Shown one piece after another: positions 9,976 through 18,985 of a stretch of DNA of 64,000 nt. Source of the DNA: a virus. The notes under the pieces were generated by a model, which saw nothing but the letters and a program-made list of their open reading frames with translations, searched no databases and had not been told where the DNA came from. Every line of letters begins with the position of its first letter. The first letter of the stretch is position 1. The DNA lies in IMG/VR virus record IMGVR_UViG_3300021512_000005, positions 1 to 64,000 of that record; one strand, written 5' to 3'. A program made the translations under genes and the position numbers.

Positions 9976-10484
9976 AATAGTTCCTCCATATTTTCTTTAA
10001 ATATATTTTTTGATTCACCTTTTATATATAATAATGATTTCATAAATGGTTTTAATTCTTTAGCTTTAACATTTATTCCACCTTTCATTAACATTTCTTC
10101 TTCTGTTAATCCTAATACTCTTTTTCCCCAATTTGCCAAAATTGGTTGTGATATATCATATATTGCATTTCCATTTTCATCTTTACCAAGATATTTATAA
10201 AATGGAACAAAATGTCTAATAGTTCCAAATTCATGATAAATTCCATAATTTACTCCATCTTGACCAATAAACCCAATTTCATCATTTTCTTCAAACATAT
10301 CATAATGAATTGAATTAAGAAATTCACCGGTATCAATAGCATTATCACTTATAATTTCTTTTGCATGTTTTTCCCATTCAATTGCAAGGGATTCCATACT
10401 TTTATAAATAATATTTTTAATTTGATCTGGAGTTTGATATTTAAGTTTATTAAAAAGATCTGACATATCAATAGAAATTTCCAT
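9972..10484 (-). CDS. HK97 gp10-like tail/neck protein
   Basis: A 170-residue protein with the hallmark DTGEFLNSIHYD (about residues 64-75), GVNYGIYHEFGT (about 91-102) and a late KPFMKSLL segment. This matches the HK97-gp10/tail-completion family. It overlaps the chaperone gene by 4 nt and follows the tail tube gene. It probably acts at the head-tail interface or in tail completion, although it sits later in the operon than is usual. Confidence 0.75.
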   Translation of the reverse strand: MEISIDMSDLFNKLKYQTPDQIKNIIYKSMESLAIEWEKHAKEIISDNAIDTGEFLNSIHYDMFEENDEIGFIGQDGVNYGIYHEFGTIRHFVPFYKYLGKDENGNAIYDISQPILANWGKRVLGLTEEEMLMKGGINVKAKELKPFMKSLLYIKGESKNIFKENMEELL

Positions 10485-11468
10485 TTATACCTCTGCTATT
10501 GTATAATCAACATTTAAATTATTAGTTTCTTCAACTTTTATATTTTTAACTTTAAATGGCAACTCTACTAAAACAATTCCTTCAGTAATATTAAATGGAC
10601 TTATTGCTGATTCTAAAATTGCATCTTCTAATGTAAATACAATTTTATCATTTGTCCCCCGTTCAAATGTTATAGTTGGATCATCATCTGCATACGTACC
10701 AGTTTCCCAAAGGTCATATAAATCATCTGTAGCCATTCTTATTGTCATCGAAGCATTAAATTCTCGTATTTGTGGAATTGGTTCAGCAATACGAAGATTT
10801 GTATCATTATTAAGAGTTGGTTCTGCTAATAAATTATTATTAATTGTCATCCGGATATTATCAACTTGTGTATATGTTTCACCATTTATTGATACTTCAA
10901 CATCAGAATAAGCAAAAGGTCTTATTGAATTTACACCTACTGCTGGATATTTTTTCATTGCATCACCAGTTTGATAACTGCGAAATGCATGATCAGTTCC
11001 ATCTTGTGCAATAACTTCCATTGCACATTTAAGAAATTCACCTTTTGAACAACTTAAATCCATTTTATTTACCATACAACCCATATAATCAAGAGCATGA
11101 TCATTTGTATGTTGATATCCAAAATTAAGTGTAAAACTTGGTAATGTTGTTTCATTAGTTAATGTATGAACACATGGTGGTCCTGCTGAATAAGTATCAG
11201 AACCAAATGCAAACATTAACGGTCTGCAATGTTGTACAAAAAAATCTAAAGTAACACCATAATGTCGTAATGTTTCTATATAATCACTTACATTTCTTGT
11301 TTCAACATCAGACATTGAATTAATTGTCATTATATCTGATTTTGAGTTTAAGGTTATTGTTTGTACTAAACCGGGCCAAGAATATTTTGATGCACTTGAT
11401 GCTTGACCATAGGTTGTTTCTTTTGCATACGAACAATAAGTTCGTTTTCCTAAGAAAAATTCTGTCAT
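10485..11468 (-). CDS. major tail tube protein
   Basis: A 327-residue protein resembling TP901/phage tail-tube families: N-terminal GKRTYCSYAKETTYGQA, a central beta-barrel region and the late segment AEPIPQIREFNASMTIRMA, which is typical of tube proteins. A good GGAGG precedes the ATG. No sheath protein is seen next to it, which argues for a non-contractile tail. Confidence 0.75.
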   Translation of the reverse strand: MTEFFLGKRTYCSYAKETTYGQASSASKYSWPGLVQTITLNSKSDIMTINSMSDVETRNVSDYIETLRHYGVTLDFFVQHCRPLMFAFGSDTYSAGPPCVHTLTNETTLPSFTLNFGYQHTNDHALDYMGCMVNKMDLSCSKGEFLKCAMEVIAQDGTDHAFRSYQTGDAMKKYPAVGVNSIRPFAYSDVEVSINGETYTQVDNIRMTINNNLLAEPTLNNDTNLRIAEPIPQIREFNASMTIRMATDDLYDLWETGTYADDDPTITFERGTNDKIVFTLEDAILESAISPFNITEGIVLVELPFKVKNIKVEETNNLNVDYTIAEV

Positions 11469-11489
11469 TTAATTTTAATCCTCCATAAT

Positions 11490-12230
11490 TTATATATATT
11501 CTCCAATATTGATTCCAGTAAATTGTACTTGTATTTCAAATCTATAAATACCTATTTCTTCATCAAAATTAATAGGTTGATATGAAATTAATCTATAATT
11601 CCATAAATTTTTTTCTGTCCAATTTCGCCAATTATCACGTAAATATTTATTTATTTCCTGCGCTATTAATCTTATAAGTTCATTTCCAGATGCTTTTCGA
11701 CTATATGAAATTTTAAATATAGTTCCATTATCAGGTTTATCTCCATTCAACCATTCAATAGAATCAAATAAGCCATCTTCATCATTATCTTTAATTTTAT
11801 AATCTGTATTTTTAATAAATGTATGTCCAAGAACTCCTAATAATGTTCCTGTTATTAATGAAATTGATGATATTGGTAAATTTGTAAGTTCATAAATATC
11901 AGTTCCTGTTTCAAAAATATACTCTTCTGCTATTGTTGTTTCAATATCACAAATGAGATCTCTAACAGTCCAAACTGTTATTTTTAAAGTTTCAGTTTCC
12001 AAATGATCAGTTGATTGCATTCCAATTTCATTTACAGTAGATTTTCCAATACTTTCCACAGATATTCTTGGAAAATTATTTTTATTATTCATTAATTTTG
12101 TGATCATTGGAGAATCTGGATAAATCCAATTTTTAAAAGTAGAACTACGATTTATAGAATTATAATCAGTTAAATTTTTTCTGAGTTTCCCAACAATAAA
12201 TTGAGATAATGATATATTTTCTAATGTCAT
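11490..12230 (-). CDS. tail terminator / tail completion protein
   Basis: A 246-residue protein just upstream of the tail tube gene, where tail terminators sit. The segment TETLKITVWTV and the C-terminal strand EEIGIYRFEIQVQFTGI fit the terminator alpha/beta fold. An insertion of about 70 residues (TGTLLGVLGHTFIKNTDYK and onward) looks like a small extra beta domain. Assignment is from order and fold feel. Confidence 0.5.
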   Translation of the reverse strand: MTLENISLSQFIVGKLRKNLTDYNSINRSSTFKNWIYPDSPMITKLMNNKNNFPRISVESIGKSTVNEIGMQSTDHLETETLKITVWTVRDLICDIETTIAEEYIFETGTDIYELTNLPISSISLITGTLLGVLGHTFIKNTDYKIKDNDEDGLFDSIEWLNGDKPDNGTIFKISYSRKASGNELIRLIAQEINKYLRDNWRNWTEKNLWNYRLISYQPINFDEEIGIYRFEIQVQFTGINIGEYI

Positions 12231-12281
12231 ATAATAGAACCCTCTTGGGCAACATTTTAAATAAATATTACTCTTGTAATA

Positions 12282-12310
12282 TAGAAGATTTTAAAAAAAG
12301 AGATCTTCTA
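12282..12310. repeat. inverted repeat between late genes
   Basis: TAGAAGAT at 12282-12289 and ATCTTCTA at 12303-12310 form an 8-bp stem with an A-rich (plus strand) loop, in the only sizeable gap between connector-side small genes and tail genes (12231-12315). It could be a partial terminator or an RNA processing site. No T-run follows the stem on the minus strand. Confidence 0.35.
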
Positions 12311-12315
12311 AACTC

Positions 12316-12573
12316 TTAATAATATTTTAAATGATGTTTTTGTGCACGTTTTAAATTTCTTAAACGTTCACCAGCATCTTTTGGTAATTCACTAACTGAA
12401 TCTTTTTTATTTCCAAAAGCATTAGAAATCATTTCTTTTATACTTTTTTTCTTTCTTGGATGTTTATCTTTAGAACCTTTAAGTCTAAATTTTTTTAATT
12501 CTGATTCAGTTTTTAATAATTCATTTAAACAAGATATATGCCATTCGGCAGATTTTATTATTTCATCTTCCAT
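12316..12573 (-). CDS. small basic protein with KFRLKGSKDK motif
   Basis: An 85-residue protein. The preferred start is the ATG at 12573 (MEDEIIKS), which has GAGTGG upstream; the longer frame would need TTG. It is very basic and contains KKFRLKGSKDK, also present at the start of the protein at 13148. Short conserved basic elements like this also mark the cargo genes, so it may be a virion-internal or nucleic-acid-binding protein. Family not recognised. Confidence 0.55.
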   Translation of the reverse strand: MEDEIIKSAEWHISCLNELLKTESELKKFRLKGSKDKHPRKKKSIKEMISNAFGNKKDSVSELPKDAGERLRNLKRAQKHHLKYY

Positions 12574-12606
12574 TTTAACCACTCTCAATAATATAATTAT
12601 TTTTAA

Positions 12607-13155
12607 TTAAGATTTATGTTTTAATTTATAATTTTCTAATTTTAGTTGCATCATTCTTTCTTCGGCATATTTTCGTGCTTTTTTCTCAGCATCCAATGAA
12701 TTTTTTAAATCTTTTAATTGTATTTCTAATCGTGCATTTTTTTCTTCAAGATGTTTTAATTGATTTAAAGTTTCAGGATTATCAATAACTTTTGGTTGTC
12801 TTTTATTTCTTGTTTCTATACCTTTAGAAGCAGCATAATTTGTAAATGATTGTGCAGTTAATTTTATTTTATTATTTTTATCAATTAATCCAGAATGATA
12901 TAATTCTTTTTTAATATTTTCTGGTTCCAAATCAATCATAACTTGAATTTGATCTTTAATTTTAGCACCACTATCTCCCAATTGCCTTAATTCTAAAATT
13001 TCATTTTTAATTTTTTGTGGTAATAATTCTATTTTACTTTTATGCCCAAGTCTTTGTTTACGCTGAAATGTTAAACCACTTTTTCTGTGAACTGTTACAT
13101 AACCTTCATGGGTTCCACGTTCATTTTTTAATAATGATAATTTAATTTCAATCAT
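12607..13155 (-). CDS. tag-A protein with coiled coil
   Basis: A 182-residue protein opening with the tag: MIEIKLSLLKNERGTHEGY, then VTVHRKSGLTFQRKQRLGHK. After a short linker comes a helical region (KTAQSFTN-like HTH possibility around residues 98-120) and a long coiled coil (about 130-180). It is the only tag-A gene located with connector genes rather than between portal and protease. It may be a minor capsid or neck-associated cargo protein. It overlaps the neighbour at 13148 by 8 nt. Confidence 0.65.
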   Translation of the reverse strand: MIEIKLSLLKNERGTHEGYVTVHRKSGLTFQRKQRLGHKSKIELLPQKIKNEILELRQLGDSGAKIKDQIQVMIDLEPENIKKELYHSGLIDKNNKIKLTAQSFTNYAASKGIETRNKRQPKVIDNPETLNQLKHLEEKNARLEIQLKDLKNSLDAEKKARKYAEERMMQLKLENYKLKHKS

Positions 13156-13375
13156 TTTTATAATCCTTTAAATTTAATTCAATTTTTTTAGGTCGATATT
13201 CATAATAAATTGCACCTGTTTTAGGATCAATAATTTTAACTTTTTCTTTTTCTTCAGAATTTTTTATAGATCCAAAAGTACGATAGCCTGGGAGTTCAAT
13301 ATTATTATTACTTTTACTTTTTCGTTTCTTTTTATCTTTAGACCCTTTAAGTCTAAATTTTGTTAATTCATCCAT
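13148..13375 (-). CDS. small basic protein with KFRLKGSKDK motif
   Basis: A 75-residue protein beginning MDELTKFRLKGSKDKKKRK, the same element as in the gene at 12316. The tail contains IIDPKTGAIYYEYRPKKIE. Its ATG overlaps the TAA of the upstream gene (TAATG at 13375), implying translational coupling. Function unknown. Confidence 0.55.
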   Translation of the reverse strand: MDELTKFRLKGSKDKKKRKSKSNNNIELPGYRTFGSIKNSEEKEKVKIIDPKTGAIYYEYRPKKIELNLKDYKND

Positions 13376-13761
13376 TATCCTGCCCTCTTTTGTCTTAATA
13401 GTTGAATAAATCCAGATGCTAGATTTTTTTCAGGTTTATCAAAATCCATTCGAGTTTTAAAATATAAATTTTTAAATTCTTGTACTAAATTACCCTTTAC
13501 TGATGAAGGATATTTTTCTTGAAATTTTTTTATTCTATTAATTGCATCTTCAGGTGATTTTGCAATCATTATTATTTGTGCGAACATATCTTCATGAGGT
13601 TCATTTTTACCTGGAGATCTATATAATTTTTCTTTATAAAATTTTTGCCATTGATGCCATCTTTCTTTTTCTGAAGATTCTATTCTACGAATATGTGCTT
13701 TTGCTCGTGGTGATGCTTTTACATAAACTTCTTTTATTTTTTGTAAATTAATTTCAATCAT
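13375..13761 (-). CDS. tag-B protein, late operon
   Basis: A 128-residue protein from the preferred start at 13761 (MIEINLQKIK), which overlaps the upstream stop as ATGATTGA. The N-terminal YVKASPRAKAHIRRIE element closely parallels YVPASPKHKAYWREAE in the ADP-ribosyltransferase at 25718, and is taken here as tag variant B. The rest is helical and unassigned. It sits between connector genes, so it is probably a virion protein. Confidence 0.55.
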   Translation of the reverse strand: MIEINLQKIKEVYVKASPRAKAHIRRIESSEKERWHQWQKFYKEKLYRSPGKNEPHEDMFAQIIMIAKSPEDAINRIKKFQEKYPSSVKGNLVQEFKNLYFKTRMDFDKPEKNLASGFIQLLRQKRAG

Positions 13762-14176
13762 GTGCAATTTTTCTAAGATGATAACGTGCAAATATCGGTT
13801 CCCAGTCCACTAAAGATGTTTTAACATCATAAGCAATTTCTGCAAGTTGTTCTATTTGATATTCAACATTTTCATAAATTATATGATCATATCGAATTTC
13901 AGTTTCTGAAATTTGTTTTGATTTAATTACATTATCAGAATACCAAAAATAAGCAGTTAAATCACCCGATTGTAAACTTCCAATTGGATAATATTTTTCT
14001 TGATATGATGCTGGAGATATAATACCAGTTATAATAGTATCTGTATATATTTGATTAATTATATTACCCATTTCATCAATTGTTTGTGTAATAATTCGAT
14101 GAATAACATCTTTTCCACCAAATTTCATAATTTGATTAAAATGGTTTTTCATTCCAGCCTTAATTGATGCAGACAT
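13754..14176 (-). CDS. head closure / head-tail joining protein
   Basis: A 140-residue protein with the pattern of head-completion proteins: N-terminal helix (KNHFNQIMKFGGKDV), then a barrel-like IITGIISPASYQEKYYPIGSL, then KSLVDWEPIFARYHLRKI-type tail. It follows the connector at 14214 and precedes the tail genes, the canonical place for gp16/gpFII-type stoppers. GAGG precedes the ATG. Confidence 0.55.
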   Translation of the reverse strand: MSASIKAGMKNHFNQIMKFGGKDVIHRIITQTIDEMGNIINQIYTDTIITGIISPASYQEKYYPIGSLQSGDLTAYFWYSDNVIKSKQISETEIRYDHIIYENVEYQIEQLAEIAYDVKTSLVDWEPIFARYHLRKIAHD

Positions 14177-14213
14177 TTATTTAACCTCATAATATAATTA
14201 TTTTTAAAAAATT

Positions 14214-15152
14214 TTATACAATTACAACAGACATACGTAAACGTCCGATATCTGCTAAAAGTTTATTTTTTTCTTTTTCAAGTTGTTCGTATGCTTTTGA
14301 TGCTGATGTATATTGTTCACCAAGTGCTATTGATAGACCTGCAGCACTATAACTTGTAACATTGTCATAAGAACTCCCAACAAATTTTATTAAAACACTT
14401 TGTCCTGCTAAAATTGAACATAAATGATTAATTTTATTTGGAACTTGATCAAAACCATAAATATAAACTACTTTAATTCTATGTTTTTGATGTTCAAAAC
14501 TATATCCACTATTTAATGTTAATTTACCAGTATTATTATCTATCCAATATTCATCAGAATTATAAGTTTTATATAAATTACCTTTAATATTATATTCTTG
14601 TACTGATTCAATTGTTCGAATTGGAGTATAAGTTAAAAATATAGTATCAATTATAAGATTGGGATCATCAACATTACTATCAAACCATTCGGTTTTTGTA
14701 GTAGAATAATTAAATGATTTTCCAAAATGGCTATCTATCCATCCCATTGCACTTCGAATATAATTTATTACTTCATTTCTATCTGCAACATCAGATTCCA
14801 TACCACATCTATTATAAACATCTTCTACACTACAATAAAATCGTTCTTCAGAATCACGTACATAAAATTGATTACTTTCTTGATCAGTTTGAGTTCCAAT
14901 TACTGCTGCCCATTTACTGATCCACCAACCAGTCATTGCATCATCAGCAATTGTATAATCATAATAATATACTCCAGTTGAAGATTTAATAATTTCTCCA
15001 CTCACAAAAGTTTTTGTAGTAATTAATAACCCTTTAGGATCATAAATTTTTAGTTCTATAGTATCTGGATCATATAATGTATCATTAGAATCACTATAAG
15101 TATTTTGTATACGAATCGTTTCGCCTCGATCCCATTCTTTTATTTCTACCAT
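14214..15152 (-). CDS. head-tail connector (adaptor) with N-terminal Ig-like domain
   Basis: A 312-residue protein. Residues 1-95 form a beta-sandwich-like domain (GETIRIQNTYSDSNDTLYDP) as seen in phage proteins carrying Ig-like additions. Residues 100-312 have connector features: RFYCSVEDVYNRCGM, helical INYIRSAMGWIDSHFGKSF, and a C-terminal YEQLEKEKNKLLADIGRLR. It probably docks to the portal ring. The site AGGAGAG precedes the ATG. Confidence 0.6.
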   Translation of the reverse strand: MVEIKEWDRGETIRIQNTYSDSNDTLYDPDTIELKIYDPKGLLITTKTFVSGEIIKSSTGVYYYDYTIADDAMTGWWISKWAAVIGTQTDQESNQFYVRDSEERFYCSVEDVYNRCGMESDVADRNEVINYIRSAMGWIDSHFGKSFNYSTTKTEWFDSNVDDPNLIIDTIFLTYTPIRTIESVQEYNIKGNLYKTYNSDEYWIDNNTGKLTLNSGYSFEHQKHRIKVVYIYGFDQVPNKINHLCSILAGQSVLIKFVGSSYDNVTSYSAAGLSIALGEQYTSASKAYEQLEKEKNKLLADIGRLRMSVVIV

Positions 15153-15162
15153 TTTTACTCTC

Positions 15163-16596
15163 CTATGTATAATTTATTATTGATTTTCTTGGATTTATAT
15201 AATTTATTGATGATTTTCTTGGATTTATATAATTTATTGAAGATCTTATTATTAATCCTTGTAAAATCATATTACATGTATAATTTTTCCCTGGATTTTT
15301 TACTAATATTAAATCAGATAAATATGATAATTTAATATCATTTAATCTAATTAAAATATTATTTGAATATGATTTTATAATATTTTTTAATTTAATTTGT
15401 AAATCAGATGAATATTGATTATCTAATTTTAATTTTTGAAGTAATAAATTAGAACTATAATCTGATATAATATCAAGTTTTTTAATTAAAATATCATTAT
15501 TATATTCTTTCTCATTATGTATTAATAATAATAAATCTGTTGTAAATGATAATATATTATCAATTTTTTTAATTAAAGTATCTGTTAAATATGATAATGA
15601 AATATCATTTAATTTAATTAAAATATTATTTGAATATGATTTTATAATATTTTTTAATTTAATTTGTAAATCAGATGAATATTGGTTATCTAATTTTAAT
15701 TTTTTAAGTAATAAATTAGAACTATAATTTGATATAATATCAAGTTTTTTAATTAAAATATCATTTGTATATTCATTTTTATAACAAGATGATAAAATTA
15801 AATCAGTTGTATAAGATAATATAACATTAATATTTTTAATTAAAACATCATTTGAATATGATTTATCAATATTTAATAATTCTAATAATAAATCATTTGT
15901 ATATGATTTAATATCTTGTAATGATAATAATAAGTCTGATGTAACTTCATTTGTTAATCCAAAATTTTTAATTAAAGTATTAATTGAATAATTTTTATTA
16001 ATATCTAATGATTCTAATAATAAATCATTTGTATATGATTTAATATCTTGTAATGATAATAATAAATCTGATGTAACTTCATTTGTTAATCCAAAATTTT
16101 TAATTAAAATATTAGTTGAATATGATTTATTAATATTTAAAGATTTTAATAATAAATCATTTGTATATAGTTTATTTGATTTTAAAAGTAATATTAAATC
16201 TGATGTAATTTCATTTATTAAATTTAATTTTTTAATTAAAATATTAGATGTATAATCATTAATTACTGAAGTACTTTTTAATGAATTAAATTTAGTTGTA
16301 TTAAATTTTATTGAATTAAATCCACCACGACTTAAATTAAAATTTTTAATAAATAAATCTGTAGTATAAGATTTATCTTCATTTATTTTTTTAAGTAAAA
16401 TATCATTTGTATAATTATTAAATATAGATTTTAAAAATAATATATTTGATGTATAATCTTTTGTTATTCCTATTTTTTTAATTAATAAATCTAAAGAATA
16501 AGGTTTTTGAATATTTAATTTTTTTAATAAAGTATCATTTGTATATAATTTAATAAAATTATTATCATTTTGATTAAACAATAATGTCAGTGTCAT
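15163..16596 (-). CDS. solenoid-like repeat protein
   Basis: A 477-residue protein built almost wholly of about 16-18-residue units of the pattern (S/T)-Y-(S/T)-(N/T/S)-(D/N)-(I/L)-L-I-K-(K/N)-x-x-(I/L), for example YTNDLLLKSLNINKSYSTN. DNA is repetitive too: about 140 bp near 15340-15480 recurs near 15600-15740, about 70 bp near 15890 recurs near 16018, and a 33-bp direct repeat occurs at 15171-15236. The C-terminus repeats SINYINPRK. A regular solenoid or elongated fibre is likely. It overlaps the upstream gene by 4 nt (ATGA). No homologous family is recognised. Confidence 0.6.
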   Translation of the reverse strand: MTLTLLFNQNDNNFIKLYTNDTLLKKLNIQKPYSLDLLIKKIGITKDYTSNILFLKSIFNNYTNDILLKKINEDKSYTTDLFIKNFNLSRGGFNSIKFNTTKFNSLKSTSVINDYTSNILIKKLNLINEITSDLILLLKSNKLYTNDLLLKSLNINKSYSTNILIKNFGLTNEVTSDLLLSLQDIKSYTNDLLLESLDINKNYSINTLIKNFGLTNEVTSDLLLSLQDIKSYTNDLLLELLNIDKSYSNDVLIKNINVILSYTTDLILSSCYKNEYTNDILIKKLDIISNYSSNLLLKKLKLDNQYSSDLQIKLKNIIKSYSNNILIKLNDISLSYLTDTLIKKIDNILSFTTDLLLLIHNEKEYNNDILIKKLDIISDYSSNLLLQKLKLDNQYSSDLQIKLKNIIKSYSNNILIRLNDIKLSYLSDLILVKNPGKNYTCNMILQGLIIRSSINYINPRKSSINYINPRKSIINYT

Positions 16597-17498
16597 GCTA
16601 TCACCGCAGTTGGTTCGGGGGAGGTGTATTTATGGACGAAAATCCAATCATGTCTTGATGTTACAGACTCACTCGTTCCCTTGACTCCGATGTAAATGTA
16701 CATATCATAATCAGAATGTTGCCAATTCTCTTCATATACACTGTCCCATATTGATTTTTTTATCCGGAATTTTGTTAAATACGGACTATTATATTCAATA
16801 GACATCTCTATTGTATGCCAGTTAGATGGAGAGAAACCCGAAAAATAATAATTATCTGACCAATCGACACCCATGCTTCCATTGACTATAGATCTAACTC
16901 GCCCTATATTATCGTATCTATTCAGAGAATATCCATCTTGCCCACTTGCACCGTAAGGACTGGAAGTCTCTGTAGTCTTGACATCACCTAACAGCCAATG
17001 CTGTCTATCTACACCTGATATGATTTTTGTTTTCCATCTTACCGCTTTACCACGTACATCAAAAGATGTTTTACTAACAACAAATTCATCATTTATACAT
17101 TCTAATTGAGCATCAATTTCTGTAGGAGAATTTCTTAATTCCCATTTGTCAGTATTGAGTCCATCAATTGTAAAATCATCAAAGAAATCAAAAGTCACAT
17201 CACCATCACTCATACTATCCACATCTCCGTGCATCAATCTAACTGCTGACACTTTGCTTCCAGTGATATTCGGAATCTCTGCCCATATTGTATTTGAGTC
17301 TTCCTCCCAGTAATTAACAATCTGCAAATTCTCATCCACAAATCTTACCCCTTGCTTATCAACATAGTTAGACACATCTACAATGACCTGATAATCTGTC
17401 AGTTCAGATGAATTGCTCCTGTTATCGATGTTAATCTCCCTGGTCGGAAGATCGTCCAGTATCGGATCAGCAAAATGATCCTGGATTGATAGTGTCAT
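16593..17498 (-). CDS. DUF2341 / concanavalin-like lectin domain protein
   Basis: A 301-residue protein. Residues about 18-105 show the DUF2341 pattern: REINIDNRSNSSELTDYQVI, then RFVDENLQIVNYWEEDSNT, IWAEIPNI and VRLMHGD. Residues 105-300 resemble a LamG/concanavalin A-like beta-sandwich (FDDFTIDGLNTDKWELRNS). DUF2341 proteins are common on methanogen surfaces. The GC content and codon choice are clearly higher than in neighbouring genes, suggesting recent transfer, perhaps from a host. Likely a capsid-exterior glycan-binding decoration. Confidence 0.7.
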   Translation of the reverse strand: MTLSIQDHFADPILDDLPTREINIDNRSNSSELTDYQVIVDVSNYVDKQGVRFVDENLQIVNYWEEDSNTIWAEIPNITGSKVSAVRLMHGDVDSMSDGDVTFDFFDDFTIDGLNTDKWELRNSPTEIDAQLECINDEFVVSKTSFDVRGKAVRWKTKIISGVDRQHWLLGDVKTTETSSPYGASGQDGYSLNRYDNIGRVRSIVNGSMGVDWSDNYYFSGFSPSNWHTIEMSIEYNSPYLTKFRIKKSIWDSVYEENWQHSDYDMYIYIGVKGTSESVTSRHDWIFVHKYTSPEPTAVIA

Positions 17499-17734
17499 AC
17501 TTTTTTAATAGTGTATATATCAGATATATCGATTGATTGTTTCTTACAAATCCGCTTCATCATTTCCTCAGTCGGATCAATTATTGGAGATGGTTCTGGT
17601 GGGATGGGCTCTTCAGTAACCTCTTCCCACTGACGTGATGTGGGATGATCTTCTCGCATGATTCGCTTTATTATCATCATACCATTCTTTTTATCCTTTA
17701 TCCTTTCTTCTTTTACAAGTATTATCATATTCAT
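17495..17734 (-). CDS. small hypothetical protein in the GC-rich insert
   Basis: A 79-residue protein, basic at the N-terminus with a Pro/Glu-rich middle (EEPIPPEPSPIIDPTEE). GAGG of the preceding gene's end serves as its ribosome site, and it overlaps both neighbours by 4 nt, so it is translationally coupled. It shares the elevated GC of its neighbours. Function unknown; a linker or chaperone for the adjacent lectin-like protein is possible. Confidence 0.5.
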   Translation of the reverse strand: MNMIILVKEERIKDKKNGMMIIKRIMREDHPTSRQWEEVTEEPIPPEPSPIIDPTEEMMKRICKKQSIDISDIYTIKKV

Positions 17735-18438
17735 TCCTCTACTGCAATCTCGACATAAGTTTTCGATGTACCAGCATCATACGACATCCGAACATCAAAC
17801 GTATCTGTTGATCCGGCTGTGTGCCCCCAAATATCGATCTTCGCATATAGTTTTTGAGATGCTTCCAGTATTTCATTACTGAGATCAAGCAATGCTACCA
17901 CTGATTTTTCGAGGTAAGTGGTGGTATTGTTCTGCATGTCTACTGATACGGTTCTTGTCGATCCGAGTTGAGTTGATGTACCAGCAGAATCGATTTTGTA
18001 TAAAGAGAATTTCACACTATCGATGTATGCAGTATCAGTTGTTCCGGACGATTTCACTGCGACTGTAGTGCGAAATCTTATCGTACCGTTCAGCTGGAGT
18101 GTCTCAAGTATTTTTTCATCAAGATAAAAACTCTTTGAAAAAATATATGCAGATGTTGTATTTGTGTTTCCTATACCTTCCCCTTCATTTTCAACTCCCT
18201 CAAGATCAGATGGCATTGGTCTACGTGTAAGGATATATTTTGTTGTAGTTGATCCATCTGGTAAAGTAATTATTTCATCACCTAAATGTTGTGCATATAA
18301 TGTTAACCAATTTAATATTCCAGCACGCATTGGTACTACAGCTTGCATATTAACATCAGTAGAATTAACAGATCGTTCTATTGTTCTAACATATTCACCA
18401 GATGTTTGATCTGTTACCATTATTTCTGTATCTGTCAT
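17731..18438 (-). CDS. virion beta-sandwich protein, compositional mosaic
   Basis: A 235-residue protein rich in Thr/Ser. N-terminal region EIMVTDQTSGEYVRTIERSV; the C-terminal region FDVRMSYDAGTSKTYVEIAV resembles jelly-roll decoration proteins. The first third (nt 18250-18438) is as AT-rich as the genome whereas the remainder is GC-richer, so the boundary of the transferred block falls within the gene near 18245. Probably a capsid surface protein. Confidence 0.55.
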   Translation of the reverse strand: MTDTEIMVTDQTSGEYVRTIERSVNSTDVNMQAVVPMRAGILNWLTLYAQHLGDEIITLPDGSTTTKYILTRRPMPSDLEGVENEGEGIGNTNTTSAYIFSKSFYLDEKILETLQLNGTIRFRTTVAVKSSGTTDTAYIDSVKFSLYKIDSAGTSTQLGSTRTVSVDMQNNTTTYLEKSVVALLDLSNEILEASQKLYAKIDIWGHTAGSTDTFDVRMSYDAGTSKTYVEIAVEE

Positions 18439-18439
18439 T

Positions 18440-18985
18440 TTATTTTACCTCTTTATTCCGTAATCTTGATAATACAAATTCATGTGCATCTATTTTACCA
18501 TCAAGAATTGCTTTCTCAATATCAATACCTTTTGAATAGTTATCAGATTTAGAAGTTTCATCATCCCAGAATTGTTTCGATTTGGATTTTTTCATGCTGA
18601 TATGTGCCATTAGATAATTTTCCTGATCTTGGAGGACTTGTTTGCCTCGTGATGGTATTTTTATATCTGCTCGAAGATGTGGATCGATTAAAAGTATTTT
18701 AGCAATTTCATCAATTTCAGGATCGATAATATCAAGATTTTCAAGATTGCTATTAGGATGTTTTAACTGAATTAAATTTTTAGCTTGTTCATCTGTAATT
18801 TTGATTATATCTGGATCAGCAAGAATCGTATCAATTTGTTTTGGTGTGCCCGCGACTCGACACAAGCATTTACCATTTAGCAGTTCCATCATCGATGAAC
18901 TAATGTCCTGATCTATTAAATATGGTCGTATTGGATCTTCGTCCATTCCTGTTCCAATTATTTTAGTTTGTATCCATAATTTCAT
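18440..18985 (-). CDS. hypothetical protein of the head-decoration module
   Basis: A 181-residue mostly helical protein with a basic patch (ISMKKSKSKQFWDDE). AAGGTG precedes the ATG. It lies between lectin-like and repeat-containing virion proteins and may be their assembly factor. No family recognised. Confidence 0.5.
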   Translation of the reverse strand: MKLWIQTKIIGTGMDEDPIRPYLIDQDISSSMMELLNGKCLCRVAGTPKQIDTILADPDIIKITDEQAKNLIQLKHPNSNLENLDIIDPEIDEIAKILLIDPHLRADIKIPSRGKQVLQDQENYLMAHISMKKSKSKQFWDDETSKSDNYSKGIDIEKAILDGKIDAHEFVLSRLRNKEVK

